From DATKBT01 sp035546295 (GTDB taxonomy: Bacteria; Acidobacteriota; Thermoanaerobaculia; Multivoradales; Multivoraceae): a DNA stretch of 53,413 bases. Below are positions 8,977 to 17,161 of the stretch, in pieces. Below the pieces are notes generated by a model. That model was not told the origin of the DNA. It made no database searches and saw nothing but the letters and a program-made list of their open reading frames with translations. The position numbers and the translations under genes are program-made. Where the stretch lies: assembly GCA_035546295.1 (NCBI GenBank), contig DATKBT010000044.1, positions 1-53,413 of the forward strand, given 5' to 3'. Position 1 is the first letter of the stretch. Each line of letters opens with the position of its first letter.

Positions 8977-11105
8977 CGTGCCGGCGCCGACGGCTCGCGC
9001 TGGTGGGCGCTCTGGTGTTCGGCGCCTGCGCTCTCGCCGGGGGAGCGCGCGCTGTCCCGTCGGAGCTGCGGCCGCTCCCCGAGCTCGCCCTCGAGGGTGT
9101 GGAGGAGGCGATCCGTGGACCCCTCATGGAGCGGCGGGCCGAGGTCGACCGGCTGATCGCGGGCCGGCGGCAGGGCGAGGTGGTCGACGAGGAGCGGCTG
9201 GCCGCTGCGCTCGGCGTCCTGGGCGAGCTCTACCTCGTCTACGACTTTTCAGAGGCGGCGGAGGCAGCGCTCGCCAACGCCGCGACGGTGGCGCCGTCGC
9301 TTCACCGCTGGCCCTACCTGCTCGGGACGCTCCAGCAGCTCGAGCGGCGGTGGAGCGAGGCCGAGGCGAGCTTCCGCCGCGCGCTCGAGCTCCAGCCCGC
9401 GGACGGCGCGACGCTGGCGCGGCTCGCCGAGGTCGTGCTCGAGCAGGAGCGGTGGCAGGAGGCGGACCAGCTCTTCGCGCGGCTCGAGCCGATCGAGGGC
9501 TTCGGCGCCTTTGCCGCGTGGGGGAGGGGGCGCGCCGCGCTGGGGCGGGGGGAGCCGGGCGCCGCCGTGCCCTACCTCGAGCGGGTCCTCGAGCGGCGGC
9601 CCGACGCCGGTGAGGTCCGCTACCAGCTCGCGCTCGCCCACCGCGACGCCGGCGATCGCGAGCGAGCGCGCGCGCTGCTGGCGGCCCCGCGCGAGGGGGG
9701 TGTTGGCTTCCCGGATCCGGTCGCCGTCGAGCTGCGCAGCTCGGTGCGCGGCGTCGGCGCTCTGCTCGTGCTCGGCCGTCAGGCGCTCGAGGAGGGGGCA
9801 CCGGAGCGCGCGGAGCGGCGGTTTCGCGAGGCGGTGGCGCTCGACCCGACGAGCGTTCACGCCCACCAGTCGCTGGCCAGCCTGCTGCGCCGGCAGGGCA
9901 GGCTCGAAGAGGCGCTCGGCTTCTACGAGAAGGCGCTCGAGCTCGACGCCGATCTCGCGGGTCTGCGCTCCTTCGTCGCCGAGCTCTACCTCGCGCGCGC
10001 GCGCTCCCACTGGCAGGCCGTCGACCCCGGCGACGGGCGCCCCAGTCTCGATCAGCTCGACGAGCCGGCGCGCGGCCGCGCGCGCGCCGACCTGGAGCGG
10101 GCGGCCGCTCACCTCGAGCGAACGCTCGGCCAGGCCCCCGAATACGTCGAGGGCTGGCTCGGCCTCGCCGAGGCCCGCGCCGGGCTCGGCGACCTCGCGG
10201 GAGCTGCCGCCGCCCTCGGCGAGGGCATCGAGCGGCAGCCGGAGCAGCTCGAGCTGGTCGTCCAGCTGGCGCGGCTGCTGGCGGAGCAGGGGCGTCTCGA
10301 CCAGGCGATCGCGGCGCTCGACGAGGCGTCGCAACGCGCCGGCGTCCAGGCCCGGCTGAGCTTCGAGGCGGCGCGCATGCTGGAGGCCGCCGGCCGAATC
10401 GGCGAGGCCGAGCAGCGCTTCTCGTCGATCGCCCAGACCTCCGCCGAACCCGGGATGCGGGGGCTCGCGTTCTTCCATCTGGGCAACCTGGCCGCCGCGG
10501 CCGGCGACCTCGAGGGGGCGATCACCTGGTACCAGAACGCGCTCGCCGAGGACCCTGCGCTCACCACCGCGAGCTTCAACCTGGCGACGCTGTTCGGGCG
10601 TCTGGGGCGCTACGGCGAAGCGGCGCTGCACCACGGCGCGGTGCGCGAGCGCGAGCCCGACAACCACGCGGCACGCTTCGGCGAAGCGCTCGCGCTGGCT
10701 CTCGATGGCCGTCACGGCGAGGCGCGGAGGCGGCTCGAGCAGGCGCTCGAGCGGTTTCCGGACGGCGCCCGCTACGCCCTGCTCCTGGCGCGCCTGCTGG
10801 TCGCCTCTGCCGAAGACGAGGTGCGCGACGGTGCGGTCGGCCTCGACCTGGCGCGGCGGCTGATGGAGGCCGCGCCCAGCCTCGAGCACGCGGAGACGGT
10901 GGCGATGGGGCTGGCGGAGCTCGGGCGCTTCGAGGAGGCCGTGGACTGGCAGAGCCGCGTCGTCGAGACGCTCGAGGCCGGCGGCGAAGAGGTGCCGGCG
11001 GCGGTGCTCGAGATCGCCCGGCGGCGGCTGGAGGCGTATCGCGCCGGGCAGCCGTGGCGTGCTCCGATCGATCCGGGCGCCACGACCGCTGGGCCTGCAC
11101 CCTGA
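8973..11105 (+). CDS. Secreted tetratricopeptide-repeat protein
   Basis: The GTG at 8973 overlaps the CRTAC1-like stop (GTGA), indicating translational coupling. The 710-aa product has an N-terminal signal peptide (RRRRLALVGALVFGACALAGGARA). The remainder is mostly TPR solenoid: repeated units such as LGTLQQLERRWSEAEASFRR, HQSLASLLRRQGRLEEALGF, FHLGNLAAAAGDLEGAITWY and FNLATLFGRLGRYGEAALHH, at least ten in all. The product is presumably exported or periplasmic, acting as a protein-protein scaffold together with the upstream propeller protein. No enzymatic domain is visible. CRTAC1-like and TPR genes next to each other recur in these phyla, supporting a joint function that remains undefined. 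Confidence 0.88.
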   Translation: MTCRRRRLALVGALVFGACALAGGARAVPSELRPLPELALEGVEEAIRGPLMERRAEVDRLIAGRRQGEVVDEERLAAALGVLGELYLVYDFSEAAEAALANAATVAPSLHRWPYLLGTLQQLERRWSEAEASFRRALELQPADGATLARLAEVVLEQERWQEADQLFARLEPIEGFGAFAAWGRGRAALGRGEPGAAVPYLERVLERRPDAGEVRYQLALAHRDAGDRERARALLAAPREGGVGFPDPVAVELRSSVRGVGALLVLGRQALEEGAPERAERRFREAVALDPTSVHAHQSLASLLRRQGRLEEALGFYEKALELDADLAGLRSFVAELYLARARSHWQAVDPGDGRPSLDQLDEPARGRARADLERAAAHLERTLGQAPEYVEGWLGLAEARAGLGDLAGAAAALGEGIERQPEQLELVVQLARLLAEQGRLDQAIAALDEASQRAGVQARLSFEAARMLEAAGRIGEAEQRFSSIAQTSAEPGMRGLAFFHLGNLAAAAGDLEGAITWYQNALAEDPALTTASFNLATLFGRLGRYGEAALHHGAVREREPDNHAARFGEALALALDGRHGEARRRLEQALERFPDGARYALLLARLLVASAEDEVRDGAVGLDLARRLMEAAPSLEHAETVAMGLAELGRFEEAVDWQSRVVETLEAGGEEVPAAVLEIARRRLEAYRAGQPWRAPIDPGATTAGPAP

Positions 11106-11183
11106 GCTGGGCGACCAGCCACGACCGAGGACGACCACGCCGCTCGAAGCAGGGACCGCGAGTCGGAAGGAGCAACGGCCGCC

Positions 11184-12419
11184 ATGGACCACGAGAGGAC
11201 GCTGGAGCAGATCACGGCCGCCGACGTCGAGCGTTGGCGTGCCGAGACCCCGCTGGTCGCCACCGGCCGGATCCACCTGAACAACGCAGGCGCCGCCGCG
11301 CCGCCGGTGAGCGTGGTCGAGAGGGTCGAGCGGTACCTGAGGGCCGAGAGCGAGCTGGGCGGCTACGAGGCCGCCGACGCGGCGGCTTCCGAGATCGATT
11401 CTGTCTATCGCAGGGTCGCCGACGTGATCGGCGCCCAGCCGCGCAACGTGGCCCTGGTCGAGAACGCCACGGTGGCCTATGCGCAGGCGATGTCGGCATT
11501 CGACTTCGAGCCTGGCGACGCGCTGGTGACCACGCGCAACGACTACGTCTCGAACCAGCTTCTCTTCCTGTCGCTGGCGCGCCGGCGCGGGGTCGTCGTC
11601 CATCACGCCGAGGATCTCGCCGCGGGCGGCGTCGATTGCGAGTCGTTGCGTCGCCTGCTGGCGCAGACGCGTCCCAAGCTGGTCTCGCTCAGTCTGGTTC
11701 CGACCAACACCGGGCTGGTGCAGGCGGGGGAGGCGGTCGGCGCCGTCTGCCGGGAGGCGGGGGTGCCCTATCTCGTCGACGGCTGCCAGGCTGTTGGCCA
11801 GATCCCGGTCGACGTCGAGGCGCTCGGCTGCGACTTCTTCTGTGCCACCGGCCGGAAGTACCTGCGCGGCCCCCGGGGAACCGGCTTCCTCTACGTCTCG
11901 GACGCCATGCTCGACTCCGGGCGGGAGCCGCTCGCGATCGACCTGCGCGGCGCCGACTGGACCGATCCCTCGTCCTATCGAGCCGCCGACGATGCCCGGC
12001 GCTTCGAGAACTGGGAGTTCTCCTACGCTCTCGTCGTCGGGCTCGGCGAGGCGGCGCGCTATGCGCTGGCCGCCGGCATCGGGCGCACCACGCGGCGCGC
12101 CGCTGCGCTGGCCGCGTTCGCGCGCGAGCGGCTGTCCGAGCGTCCCTGGGCGCGGCTGCTCGACCGCGGCGAACGGTTGGCGGCGATCGTCAGCGTCGAG
12201 GTCGCCGGTCTCGACGCCGGAGCGCTGCAGAGCGAGCTGCGCGAGCGCGGCATCCACGTCGGCACCTCGGATCGCGCCGGCGCGTTGCTCGACATGGATG
12301 CCAAGGGATCAGTCGCGGCCACTCGGATCTCGCCTCACTACTACAACACCGAGGGCGAGATCGAGGCTGCGATCACGGCGATCGACGAGGTCGTCAGGAG
12401 CGCGGGCCGCTCGTCCTGA
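11184..12419 (+). CDS. Class V aminotransferase (cysteine desulfurase/isopenicillin-N epimerase-like)
   Basis: A 411-aa PLP enzyme. The co-factor lysine lies in DFFCATGRKYLRGPRGTGFL near residue 228, the aspartate in VDGCQAVGQIPVD, and the N-terminal region has IHLNNAGAAAPP, where substrates bind. There is no cysteine-containing catalytic loop like that of IscS, so a general class V activity (desulfurase-like, epimerase or lyase on a small amino acid) is as far as the sequence goes. The ATG has AAGGAG about 12 nt upstream. It follows the TPR gene by 78 bp on the same strand, so cotranscription is possible. It converges with the ADOP permease. Confidence 0.88.
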   Translation: MDHERTLEQITAADVERWRAETPLVATGRIHLNNAGAAAPPVSVVERVERYLRAESELGGYEAADAAASEIDSVYRRVADVIGAQPRNVALVENATVAYAQAMSAFDFEPGDALVTTRNDYVSNQLLFLSLARRRGVVVHHAEDLAAGGVDCESLRRLLAQTRPKLVSLSLVPTNTGLVQAGEAVGAVCREAGVPYLVDGCQAVGQIPVDVEALGCDFFCATGRKYLRGPRGTGFLYVSDAMLDSGREPLAIDLRGADWTDPSSYRAADDARRFENWEFSYALVVGLGEAARYALAAGIGRTTRRAAALAAFARERLSERPWARLLDRGERLAAIVSVEVAGLDAGALQSELRERGIHVGTSDRAGALLDMDAKGSVAATRISPHYYNTEGEIEAAITAIDEVVRSAGRSS

Positions 12420-12523
12420 TCGGTTGGTGACGACGGCCGCCGTTCCTCCTGTGAGACGGGATGATCGGTCGCGAAAGCCGCTCGAGCGCCCGCTCGCGCC
12501 ATCTCGACCGGCCGCCGCTCCTC

Positions 12524-15292
12524 TCAGGGCGTCCCGCAGCGCAGCACGACCGCGGGATCCGCTCGCGAAGCGCGGCGAGCGGGAAGCGCCGCCGACGCCA
12601 GCGCCCCGCCGGTGAGCAGCGCCGCCGACGCCACCAGCACCCGCACGTCGTGCGGCGAGACGCCGTAGAGCAGCGACGCGATCGCGCGCACGGCGGCCAG
12701 GCTGCCGAGGGCGCCGAGCACGACGCCGAAGAGGACCGGTCGCGCCGCCTGCCGGAGCACGAGCGCGAAGACGCCGCTCTCGCCGGCGCCCAGCGCCATG
12801 CGGATGCCGATCTCGTGCAGGCGTCTCGAGACGTGAAACGACATCACGCCGTAGAGCCCGACGACGGCCAGGAACAGGGTCAGCGAGGCGAAGAAGGTCG
12901 CGATCAGGGCCAGCAGACGCTCGCGCGCGACCGACGCCGACAGCCGGTCCGACAGCAGGGTGGTCTGCGCTCGCGTCCGCATCGGGCCGTCCTCCAAGAC
13001 GGCGTGGATCGCGGGCTCGAGCGAGCGGACGCCGATCTCGGGCAGGACCTGGAAGGTCAGCGTCGAGCCCCAGAAGAAGGGCGGCTGCTGGCGCAGCGCG
13101 GTATAGATCGTGGCGGTGTTCTCGTCGCGCAGCGACCGCAGCTTGGCGTCGCGCACGACGCCGACCACCCGGATCGGCTCGCTCACCTCGTGCTCGCCGA
13201 GCCGGAGGTGGAGGCTCCGCCCGACGACGCCGGCGTCGCCGAACACGAGGCGCGCTGCCGACTCGCTGAGCACCGCGACCGGCTCGCTCCCCGGCCCGTC
13301 GGTGGCGTCGATGCCGCGCCCGTCGAGCACCGCTGCGCCCATGGCGGCGAAGTAGTCGTCGCCGACCCGATGGAGGAAGACCTCTGCGTCCTCGTCGAGC
13401 AGAGACTCGAAGCCGGCGCGGACGACGAACTCCGTGATCGAGAATCCCTCCAGCGGCGTCAGCTCGGCAAAGCTCGCCGCCTGCACCCCGGGGGTCGCGC
13501 GCAGGCGCTCGAGCAGATCGAGGAAGGCCTGTCGCTGCTGCTCGGGCTCGAGGCCCGGGACCAGGATCTCGGTGTCGGCCAGGATCACGCGCTCCCGGTC
13601 GAAGCCGGGATCGAGGGTGGCCAGGCGCCAGAAGGTGCCGACCAGCAGCGTGGCGCCGGTCAGCAGGACGAGCGAGAAGGTCACCTGCAGCGCGACCAGG
13701 ACGCCCCCGGTGCGCAGCGACGCGGGGCGACCGGCCTCGCCCGTCCCCTTGATCGCGGCCTGCGGCGAGACCCGTCGGGCGTGCAGCGCGGGCGCCACGC
13801 CGAAGAGGAGGCCGGTGGCGATCGCGAGCGCCGTCGCGAACAGCAGCACGCGATGATCCGGAGCGACGTCGAGCGTCACCGGCGCGTCGGGGGTCGAGAT
13901 CAGGGCGACCAGCAGATCGCTCGTCCAGCGGGCCACGATCAGCCCGGCGATCGCGCCGAGGACGGCGAGCAGCAGGCTCTCGGTCAGGGACTGGGCGAGG
14001 AGGCGCCGGCCGCTGGCGCCGAGCGCGATTCGCATCGCGATCTCTCCCCGACGCCGGGAGGTGCGCGCCAGCAGCAGGTTGGCCAGGTTGCCGCAGACCA
14101 CCAGCAGGACGGCGCCGACCCCGCCCAGGAGCACGAGCAGGGCACGGCGATAGCGGGCCCGAAGCGGCGAGAAGCCGCTCGCGGCGGCCTCGAGCTCGAC
14201 GGTGCCGGAGAGGTACCCGGCCCTCCGGTCCCCCTCCCAGCCGCGCGGGACGGTGTCCGCCAGCACTCCCGTGACCACCGGCTCGAGGGCGGCCCGGGTC
14301 TCGCTCAGACCGGCGCCCTGCGGCCGCCGGCCGACGACCTGGAGGATCCAGGTGTTGCGCGCATCCAGCGTCGAGTGCTCGCCCCGCACGATCGCCTCGG
14401 CGCACAGCGGCAGGTAGACGTCGGTGGCGGCCTCGACGGTCATCCCCGCAAAGCCCGGCTCGACGACACCGACGATCTCGAAGGGGTGGCCCTCGAGGCG
14501 GATCGCTCGCCCGACGATCTCGGGATCGGCGCCCGCGCGATGCCGCCAGTAACCGTGGCCGACGACGGCGACGGCGGGGCAGCCGCGGACGTCGTCGCCC
14601 GCGCCGAGCAGCCGGCCGGCGCTGGGGCGCAGCCCGAGAGTCGAGAAGAACCCGCCGCTCACCCAGGCGCCGCGGACGCGCTCGCGGCCGACGTCGTCCT
14701 CGGGACCGGTTCCCAGGTACACGTCGGCGGTCGCGAACACGCCTTCGAAGGCGCTCTGACGGTCGCGCAGAGCCTCCCACTGGGGATTGGTGAAGCGGTC
14801 GGTGTCGACCCCGGTGCCCGCGATCGTGACCTGCGTCAGGCGACCCGGCTCGGCGACTGCGAGCGGCCGCAGGATCAGAGCGTTGACCAGGGTGAAGATC
14901 GTCGTGCTGGCGCCGATGCCGAGCGCCAGAGTGGCGAGCGCGACCGCGGTGAAGCCGGCCGAGCGCCCGAGGCCGCGGGCGGCGTGGCGGAGGTCGTGCC
15001 AGCGTGCGGCGCCGAACCCCTCGCTCGATCCCCCACGGAAGGCGGAGCGCCGCGACGTCTTCGCGGGCGGCCGTCTCGCCTCGAGCCGCGCGACCAGGCC
15101 GTGGTGGACGGCGTCGCGGATCGCCAGGATCCACAACCCCGCCACGCGCAGCGCACCGCGCGGGCGCGAGACGCCGCGTCGCGCGTCGCGACAGCGGTCG
15201 GCGAGCAGCCGCGCCATCTCGTTGCCGTGGCGCTCGCGCAGCGCTGCCGGGAAGAGCAGCAGCAGGAGACGGTAGGGTCCGCGGCCGGCCAC
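12524..15292 (-). CDS. ADOP-type duplicated ABC transporter permease (MacB/FtsX family)
   Basis: A 922-aa protein with the layout of acidobacterial duplicated orphan permeases. It has an N-terminal prefix domain (YRLLLLLFPAALRERHGNEM), a first membrane segment (FTAVALATLALGIGASTTIFTLVNAL, about residues 112-138), a periplasmic MacB-type domain, and a three-helix FtsX domain (around 385-500, LLVVCGNLANLLLARTSRRRGEIAMR). A second copy of periplasmic and FtsX domains then ends with FFASLTLFLAVVGLYGVMSF and HEIGIRMALGA. These permeases usually lack an adjacent ATPase, as here. The GTG start at 15290-15292 is 1 bp after the PadR stop and has GGAGG upstream inside padR, so translation is coupled. 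A fragment related to residues about 645-685 recurs at 17035-17161. Confidence 0.93.
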   Translation of the reverse strand: MAGRGPYRLLLLLFPAALRERHGNEMARLLADRCRDARRGVSRPRGALRVAGLWILAIRDAVHHGLVARLEARRPPAKTSRRSAFRGGSSEGFGAARWHDLRHAARGLGRSAGFTAVALATLALGIGASTTIFTLVNALILRPLAVAEPGRLTQVTIAGTGVDTDRFTNPQWEALRDRQSAFEGVFATADVYLGTGPEDDVGRERVRGAWVSGGFFSTLGLRPSAGRLLGAGDDVRGCPAVAVVGHGYWRHRAGADPEIVGRAIRLEGHPFEIVGVVEPGFAGMTVEAATDVYLPLCAEAIVRGEHSTLDARNTWILQVVGRRPQGAGLSETRAALEPVVTGVLADTVPRGWEGDRRAGYLSGTVELEAAASGFSPLRARYRRALLVLLGGVGAVLLVVCGNLANLLLARTSRRRGEIAMRIALGASGRRLLAQSLTESLLLAVLGAIAGLIVARWTSDLLVALISTPDAPVTLDVAPDHRVLLFATALAIATGLLFGVAPALHARRVSPQAAIKGTGEAGRPASLRTGGVLVALQVTFSLVLLTGATLLVGTFWRLATLDPGFDRERVILADTEILVPGLEPEQQRQAFLDLLERLRATPGVQAASFAELTPLEGFSITEFVVRAGFESLLDEDAEVFLHRVGDDYFAAMGAAVLDGRGIDATDGPGSEPVAVLSESAARLVFGDAGVVGRSLHLRLGEHEVSEPIRVVGVVRDAKLRSLRDENTATIYTALRQQPPFFWGSTLTFQVLPEIGVRSLEPAIHAVLEDGPMRTRAQTTLLSDRLSASVARERLLALIATFFASLTLFLAVVGLYGVMSFHVSRRLHEIGIRMALGAGESGVFALVLRQAARPVLFGVVLGALGSLAAVRAIASLLYGVSPHDVRVLVASAALLTGGALASAALPARRASRADPAVVLRCGTP

Positions 15293-15293
15293 C

Positions 15294-15653
15294 TCACGAC
15301 CTCCGCGAGGGGAGCAGGTTCTTGCGACGCGATTCGGCGACCAGCGCCTCGAGCCGCTCGGCTTCGGCCCGCGCCGCCGCGATGCCGCGCTCCGTCACGC
15401 GGAAGTAGCGGCGCCGGTCGTCGTCGAGGGTCGGGTCGGGTCGCCAGTCGGACTCCTCGATCAGCCCGAGGCCCTCCATCCGGTGGAGCGTCCGGTAGAG
15501 CGCACCGGGGAGGATCCTGCCGCGCTCGGGCATCCGCGCCTCGAGCTGCTTGACCAACGCGTAGCCGTGGACGTCCCGATCGACGAGCGCCAGCAGCACG
15601 TGGAGCTCGATCGGCTTCAGGCGCAACGGTCCGGCGTCGCGGCGCTCGGGCAT
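15294..15653 (-). CDS. PadR-family transcriptional regulator
   Basis: The 119-aa protein has the PadR winged helix: LKPIELHVLLALVDRDVHGYALVKQLEARM, then GALYRTLHRMEGLGLIEES and the RRYFRVTERG wing, with a short C-terminal dimerisation helix (AEAERLEALVAESRRK). PadR proteins are usually ligand-responsive repressors of neighbouring transport genes, and here the gene lies immediately upstream of the ADOP permease in one transcription unit. AGGAGGCTCC-like sequence (GGGAGGCTCCTC) precedes the ATG. An inverted repeat in the promoter spacer (15690-15702) is the likely autoregulatory site. Confidence 0.93.
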   Translation of the reverse strand: MPERRDAGPLRLKPIELHVLLALVDRDVHGYALVKQLEARMPERGRILPGALYRTLHRMEGLGLIEESDWRPDPTLDDDRRRYFRVTERGIAAARAEAERLEALVAESRRKNLLPSRRS

Positions 15654-15684
15654 GAGGAGCCTCCCTTGGGTGTGAAGAGAGACG

Positions 15685-15714
15685 AGTATTCACATTCTGT
15701 GACGAGTCCGTCAA
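15685..15714 (-). promoter_or_regulatory. PadR-ADOP promoter with operator-like inverted repeat
   Basis: Read on the minus strand, TTGACG (15714-15709) and AATACT (15690-15685) are separated by 18 bp and resemble -35 and -10 boxes. The spacer holds TCACA-TTC-TGTGA (15690-15702), and direct copies of GACGAGT flank it (15681-15687 and 15701-15707). The position between the two boxes fits repression by PadR. This is inferred from sequence only. Confidence 0.55.
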
Positions 15715-15898
15715 CTCCGAGGATCCAGAGATCGTCACGAAGCGCCGCGCCGTTTACGCTCCAGGCTGGCCGGCCGGAGCTCGACGAGGTCCATCGCCGG
15801 GGCAGGAAGGGCGCCACGAGGCCGGCGATCCCGCGCCGAGGCGCAACACGCTCGGCCCAGCGGCGGTCAGCACCTTCGGGCGGGCTTCCTCGACCCGC

Positions 15899-16318
15899 TC
15901 AGGGCTCGTGGACTTCGTCGCGCCCCGGGGAGACGACGTTGAGGCCGTTCTCGCGGGCGGCATTGGCGAGGCGGTCGTCGTAGCAGAGGAAGGCGTGCGG
16001 GAGAGGTGAGAGGTCGAGCGCAGAGGCGAGGTGGAGCGCGTCGAGGGCGCGCATCTCCAGGGGCTTCACGGTCACCGCCCTGGTCAGCACCGGCTCGCTC
16101 ACCGGGATCAGCGCGAGGGAGCGGAGCCAGGCGGCCGCGCGAGCGGAGACTGCCACGCCGCCGCGGCGGGCGACCGTGCGGAGGACTTCGACCCGCAGGA
16201 ACTCCGAGGCGACGAGCACGGGCCGGTGCGCCAGGTAGCCTCGGAGCGCGTCGGACTCGGGCTCCTGGACGAACAGCTTGATCAGCGCCGAGGAATCGCA
16301 GTAGCAGATGTCGACCAC
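15899..16318 (-). CDS. PIN-domain toxin (VapC-like ribonuclease)
   Basis: A 139-aa PIN protein. The acidic metal site is visible as YCDSSALIKLF (Asp at residue 8), the Glu in ASEFLRVEVLR near 38, ALDALHLASAL near 95 and CYDDRLANAARENGL near 115. VapC-type toxins cleave RNA, often tRNA or rRNA. The GTG start (16316-16318) abuts the TGA of the upstream antitoxin gene with no gap, as expected of a coupled antitoxin-toxin pair. The length is within the usual 130-145 aa, and all four acidic positions appear intact, so it is probably active. Confidence 0.88.
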   Translation of the reverse strand: MVDICYCDSSALIKLFVQEPESDALRGYLAHRPVLVASEFLRVEVLRTVARRGGVAVSARAAAWLRSLALIPVSEPVLTRAVTVKPLEMRALDALHLASALDLSPLPHAFLCYDDRLANAARENGLNVVSPGRDEVHEP

Positions 16319-16633
16319 TCAGAATCGCTCGTCGTCCCGCATCTCGCGGAGGATCTCCGAAAGAGTGAGCTCGCCGGGCGCGCACGACAGCGGCGGGTAG
16401 CGTTCCAGCGTCTCGGCGAGATCAGCCGTTGCCGGCCGCACCCGCCCCTCCGCGATCCACCGCGCGAGCGCATCGGTCGCCGGCGGGAGAGGCACGAGCA
16501 GCGCCACGGGACGACCGTGATCTGTGACCTCCAGGCGCTCTCCGGCCTTCACCCGCTCGAGAAAGACGGAGAGGTTCTGGCGCAGCTCGCGCACCCCGAC
16601 CCGCCCGCCTTTGCCCGCCGCCTTCGAGCTCAT
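16319..16633 (-). CDS. Phd/YefM-type antitoxin, partner of the PIN toxin
   Basis: From the ATG at 16631-16633 the product is 104 aa. The N-terminal half matches Phd/YefM antitoxins (VGVRELRQNLSVFLERVKAG, then LEVTDHGRPVALLVP), the DNA-binding and dimerising part. The C-terminal tail (ADALARWIAEGR to ILREMRDDERF) is the less conserved toxin-neutralising segment. A longer in-frame opening upstream runs into the neighbouring pseudogene and is not credible. Direct repeats just before the start suggest autoregulation. Confidence 0.87.
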   Translation of the reverse strand: MSSKAAGKGGRVGVRELRQNLSVFLERVKAGERLEVTDHGRPVALLVPLPPATDALARWIAEGRVRPATADLAETLERYPPLSCAPGELTLSEILREMRDDERF

Positions 16634-16636
16634 GAC

Positions 16637-16652
16637 GCACAATGTAGCACAA
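16637..16652 (-). promoter_or_regulatory. GCACAA direct repeats at the antitoxin start, possible operator
   Basis: GCACAA occurs at 16637-16642 and again at 16647-16652, exactly 10 bp apart (TTGTGC on the coding strand), 4 bp upstream of the antitoxin ATG. The one-helical-turn spacing suggests binding of adjacent antitoxin dimers. Only two copies exist, so chance is not excluded. Confidence 0.4.
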
Positions 16653-16769
16653 ATAGTCTGGCCCTCGTCCGGTGCCCAAGCGGTAGCGACGCGCTCACCT
16701 GGCACCGCGCCGTAGGGGTCAGACCTCCGGCTGGTTCCCTTCGCTCTACCTTGGCGGCGGTCGGCGGTA

Positions 16770-17034
16770 CGGCCTTGCGCGGAGCCAGCGCGACACGCTC
16801 TCCTGCTCCGACTCGAGCGCGAACGGCCCGCCTGCACGTCGAGGCGCATGCCGGCCGACTCGAGCGCAAGGCGCGCCTTCGCCAGCTCGGTGCGGAGCTT
16901 AGGCGCGGTAGCCGCTGACCGCGCGGCGCACCTCATTGGTCGTCTCGCGCGAGATCCGCTCGACCTCGTCCGTCTCGGCTCGCACGCGCCCCGGATTGCT
17001 CGCTACCAGGCGCGAGACGAGCTGGCTCTTCGCC
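16770..17034 (-). pseudogene. Histidine-kinase fragment, diverged copy of part of 18070-18330
   Basis: About 260 bp align almost continuously to the intact sensor kinase gene at roughly 18070-18330, covering the helix after the H-box to the start of the ATPase domain. On the minus strand the first 43 codons read KSQLVSRLVASNPGRVRAE and so on to SGYRA, differing from the intact copy at seven positions. A 2-nt deletion then creates a TAA, the frame resumes (ELAKARLALESAGMRLDVQA), and a further 1-nt deletion breaks it again. It lacks the H-box and ATPase domain, so it is non-functional. It is fused at its 5' end to an ADOP fragment. Confidence 0.85.
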
Positions 17035-17161
17035 TCCCGACCACGCCGACGTTGCCGACTACCATTCGCGCCGCAGCCTCGCTGAGCACTGCAGCCGGCT
17101 CGCTCCCCGCAACGTCGTCGGCGTCGATACCGTGCCCGTCGAGCACCGCTGCGCCCATGGC
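17035..17161 (-). pseudogene. ADOP permease fragment, diverged copy of part of 13223-13345
   Basis: On the minus strand, starting at 17159, the sequence reads MGAAVLDGHGIDADDVAGSE then PAAVLSEAAARMVVGNVGVV. This aligns in frame with MGAAVLDGRGIDATDGPGSE and PVAVLSESAARLVFGDAGVV of the intact ADOP gene (13223-13345). About 40 codons remain before the sequence switches into the histidine-kinase fragment. It ends directly against the response-regulator stop codon. It is a relic of a second ADOP gene or of a local duplication. Confidence 0.82.

Noticed and set aside
12461..15553. Very long open frame antisense to the ADOP gene (about 1030 codons)
   Set aside because: It is open only because GC-rich third positions suppress stops on the opposite strand; it has no domain, start signal or plausible composition. 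The same applies to 657-3023 (+), 9249-12257 (-) and 37769-40975 (+).
16634..16936. Long N-terminal extension of the antitoxin
   Set aside because: The extension is the frameshifted histidine-kinase pseudogene read through; the direct repeats and antitoxin homology start at 16633.
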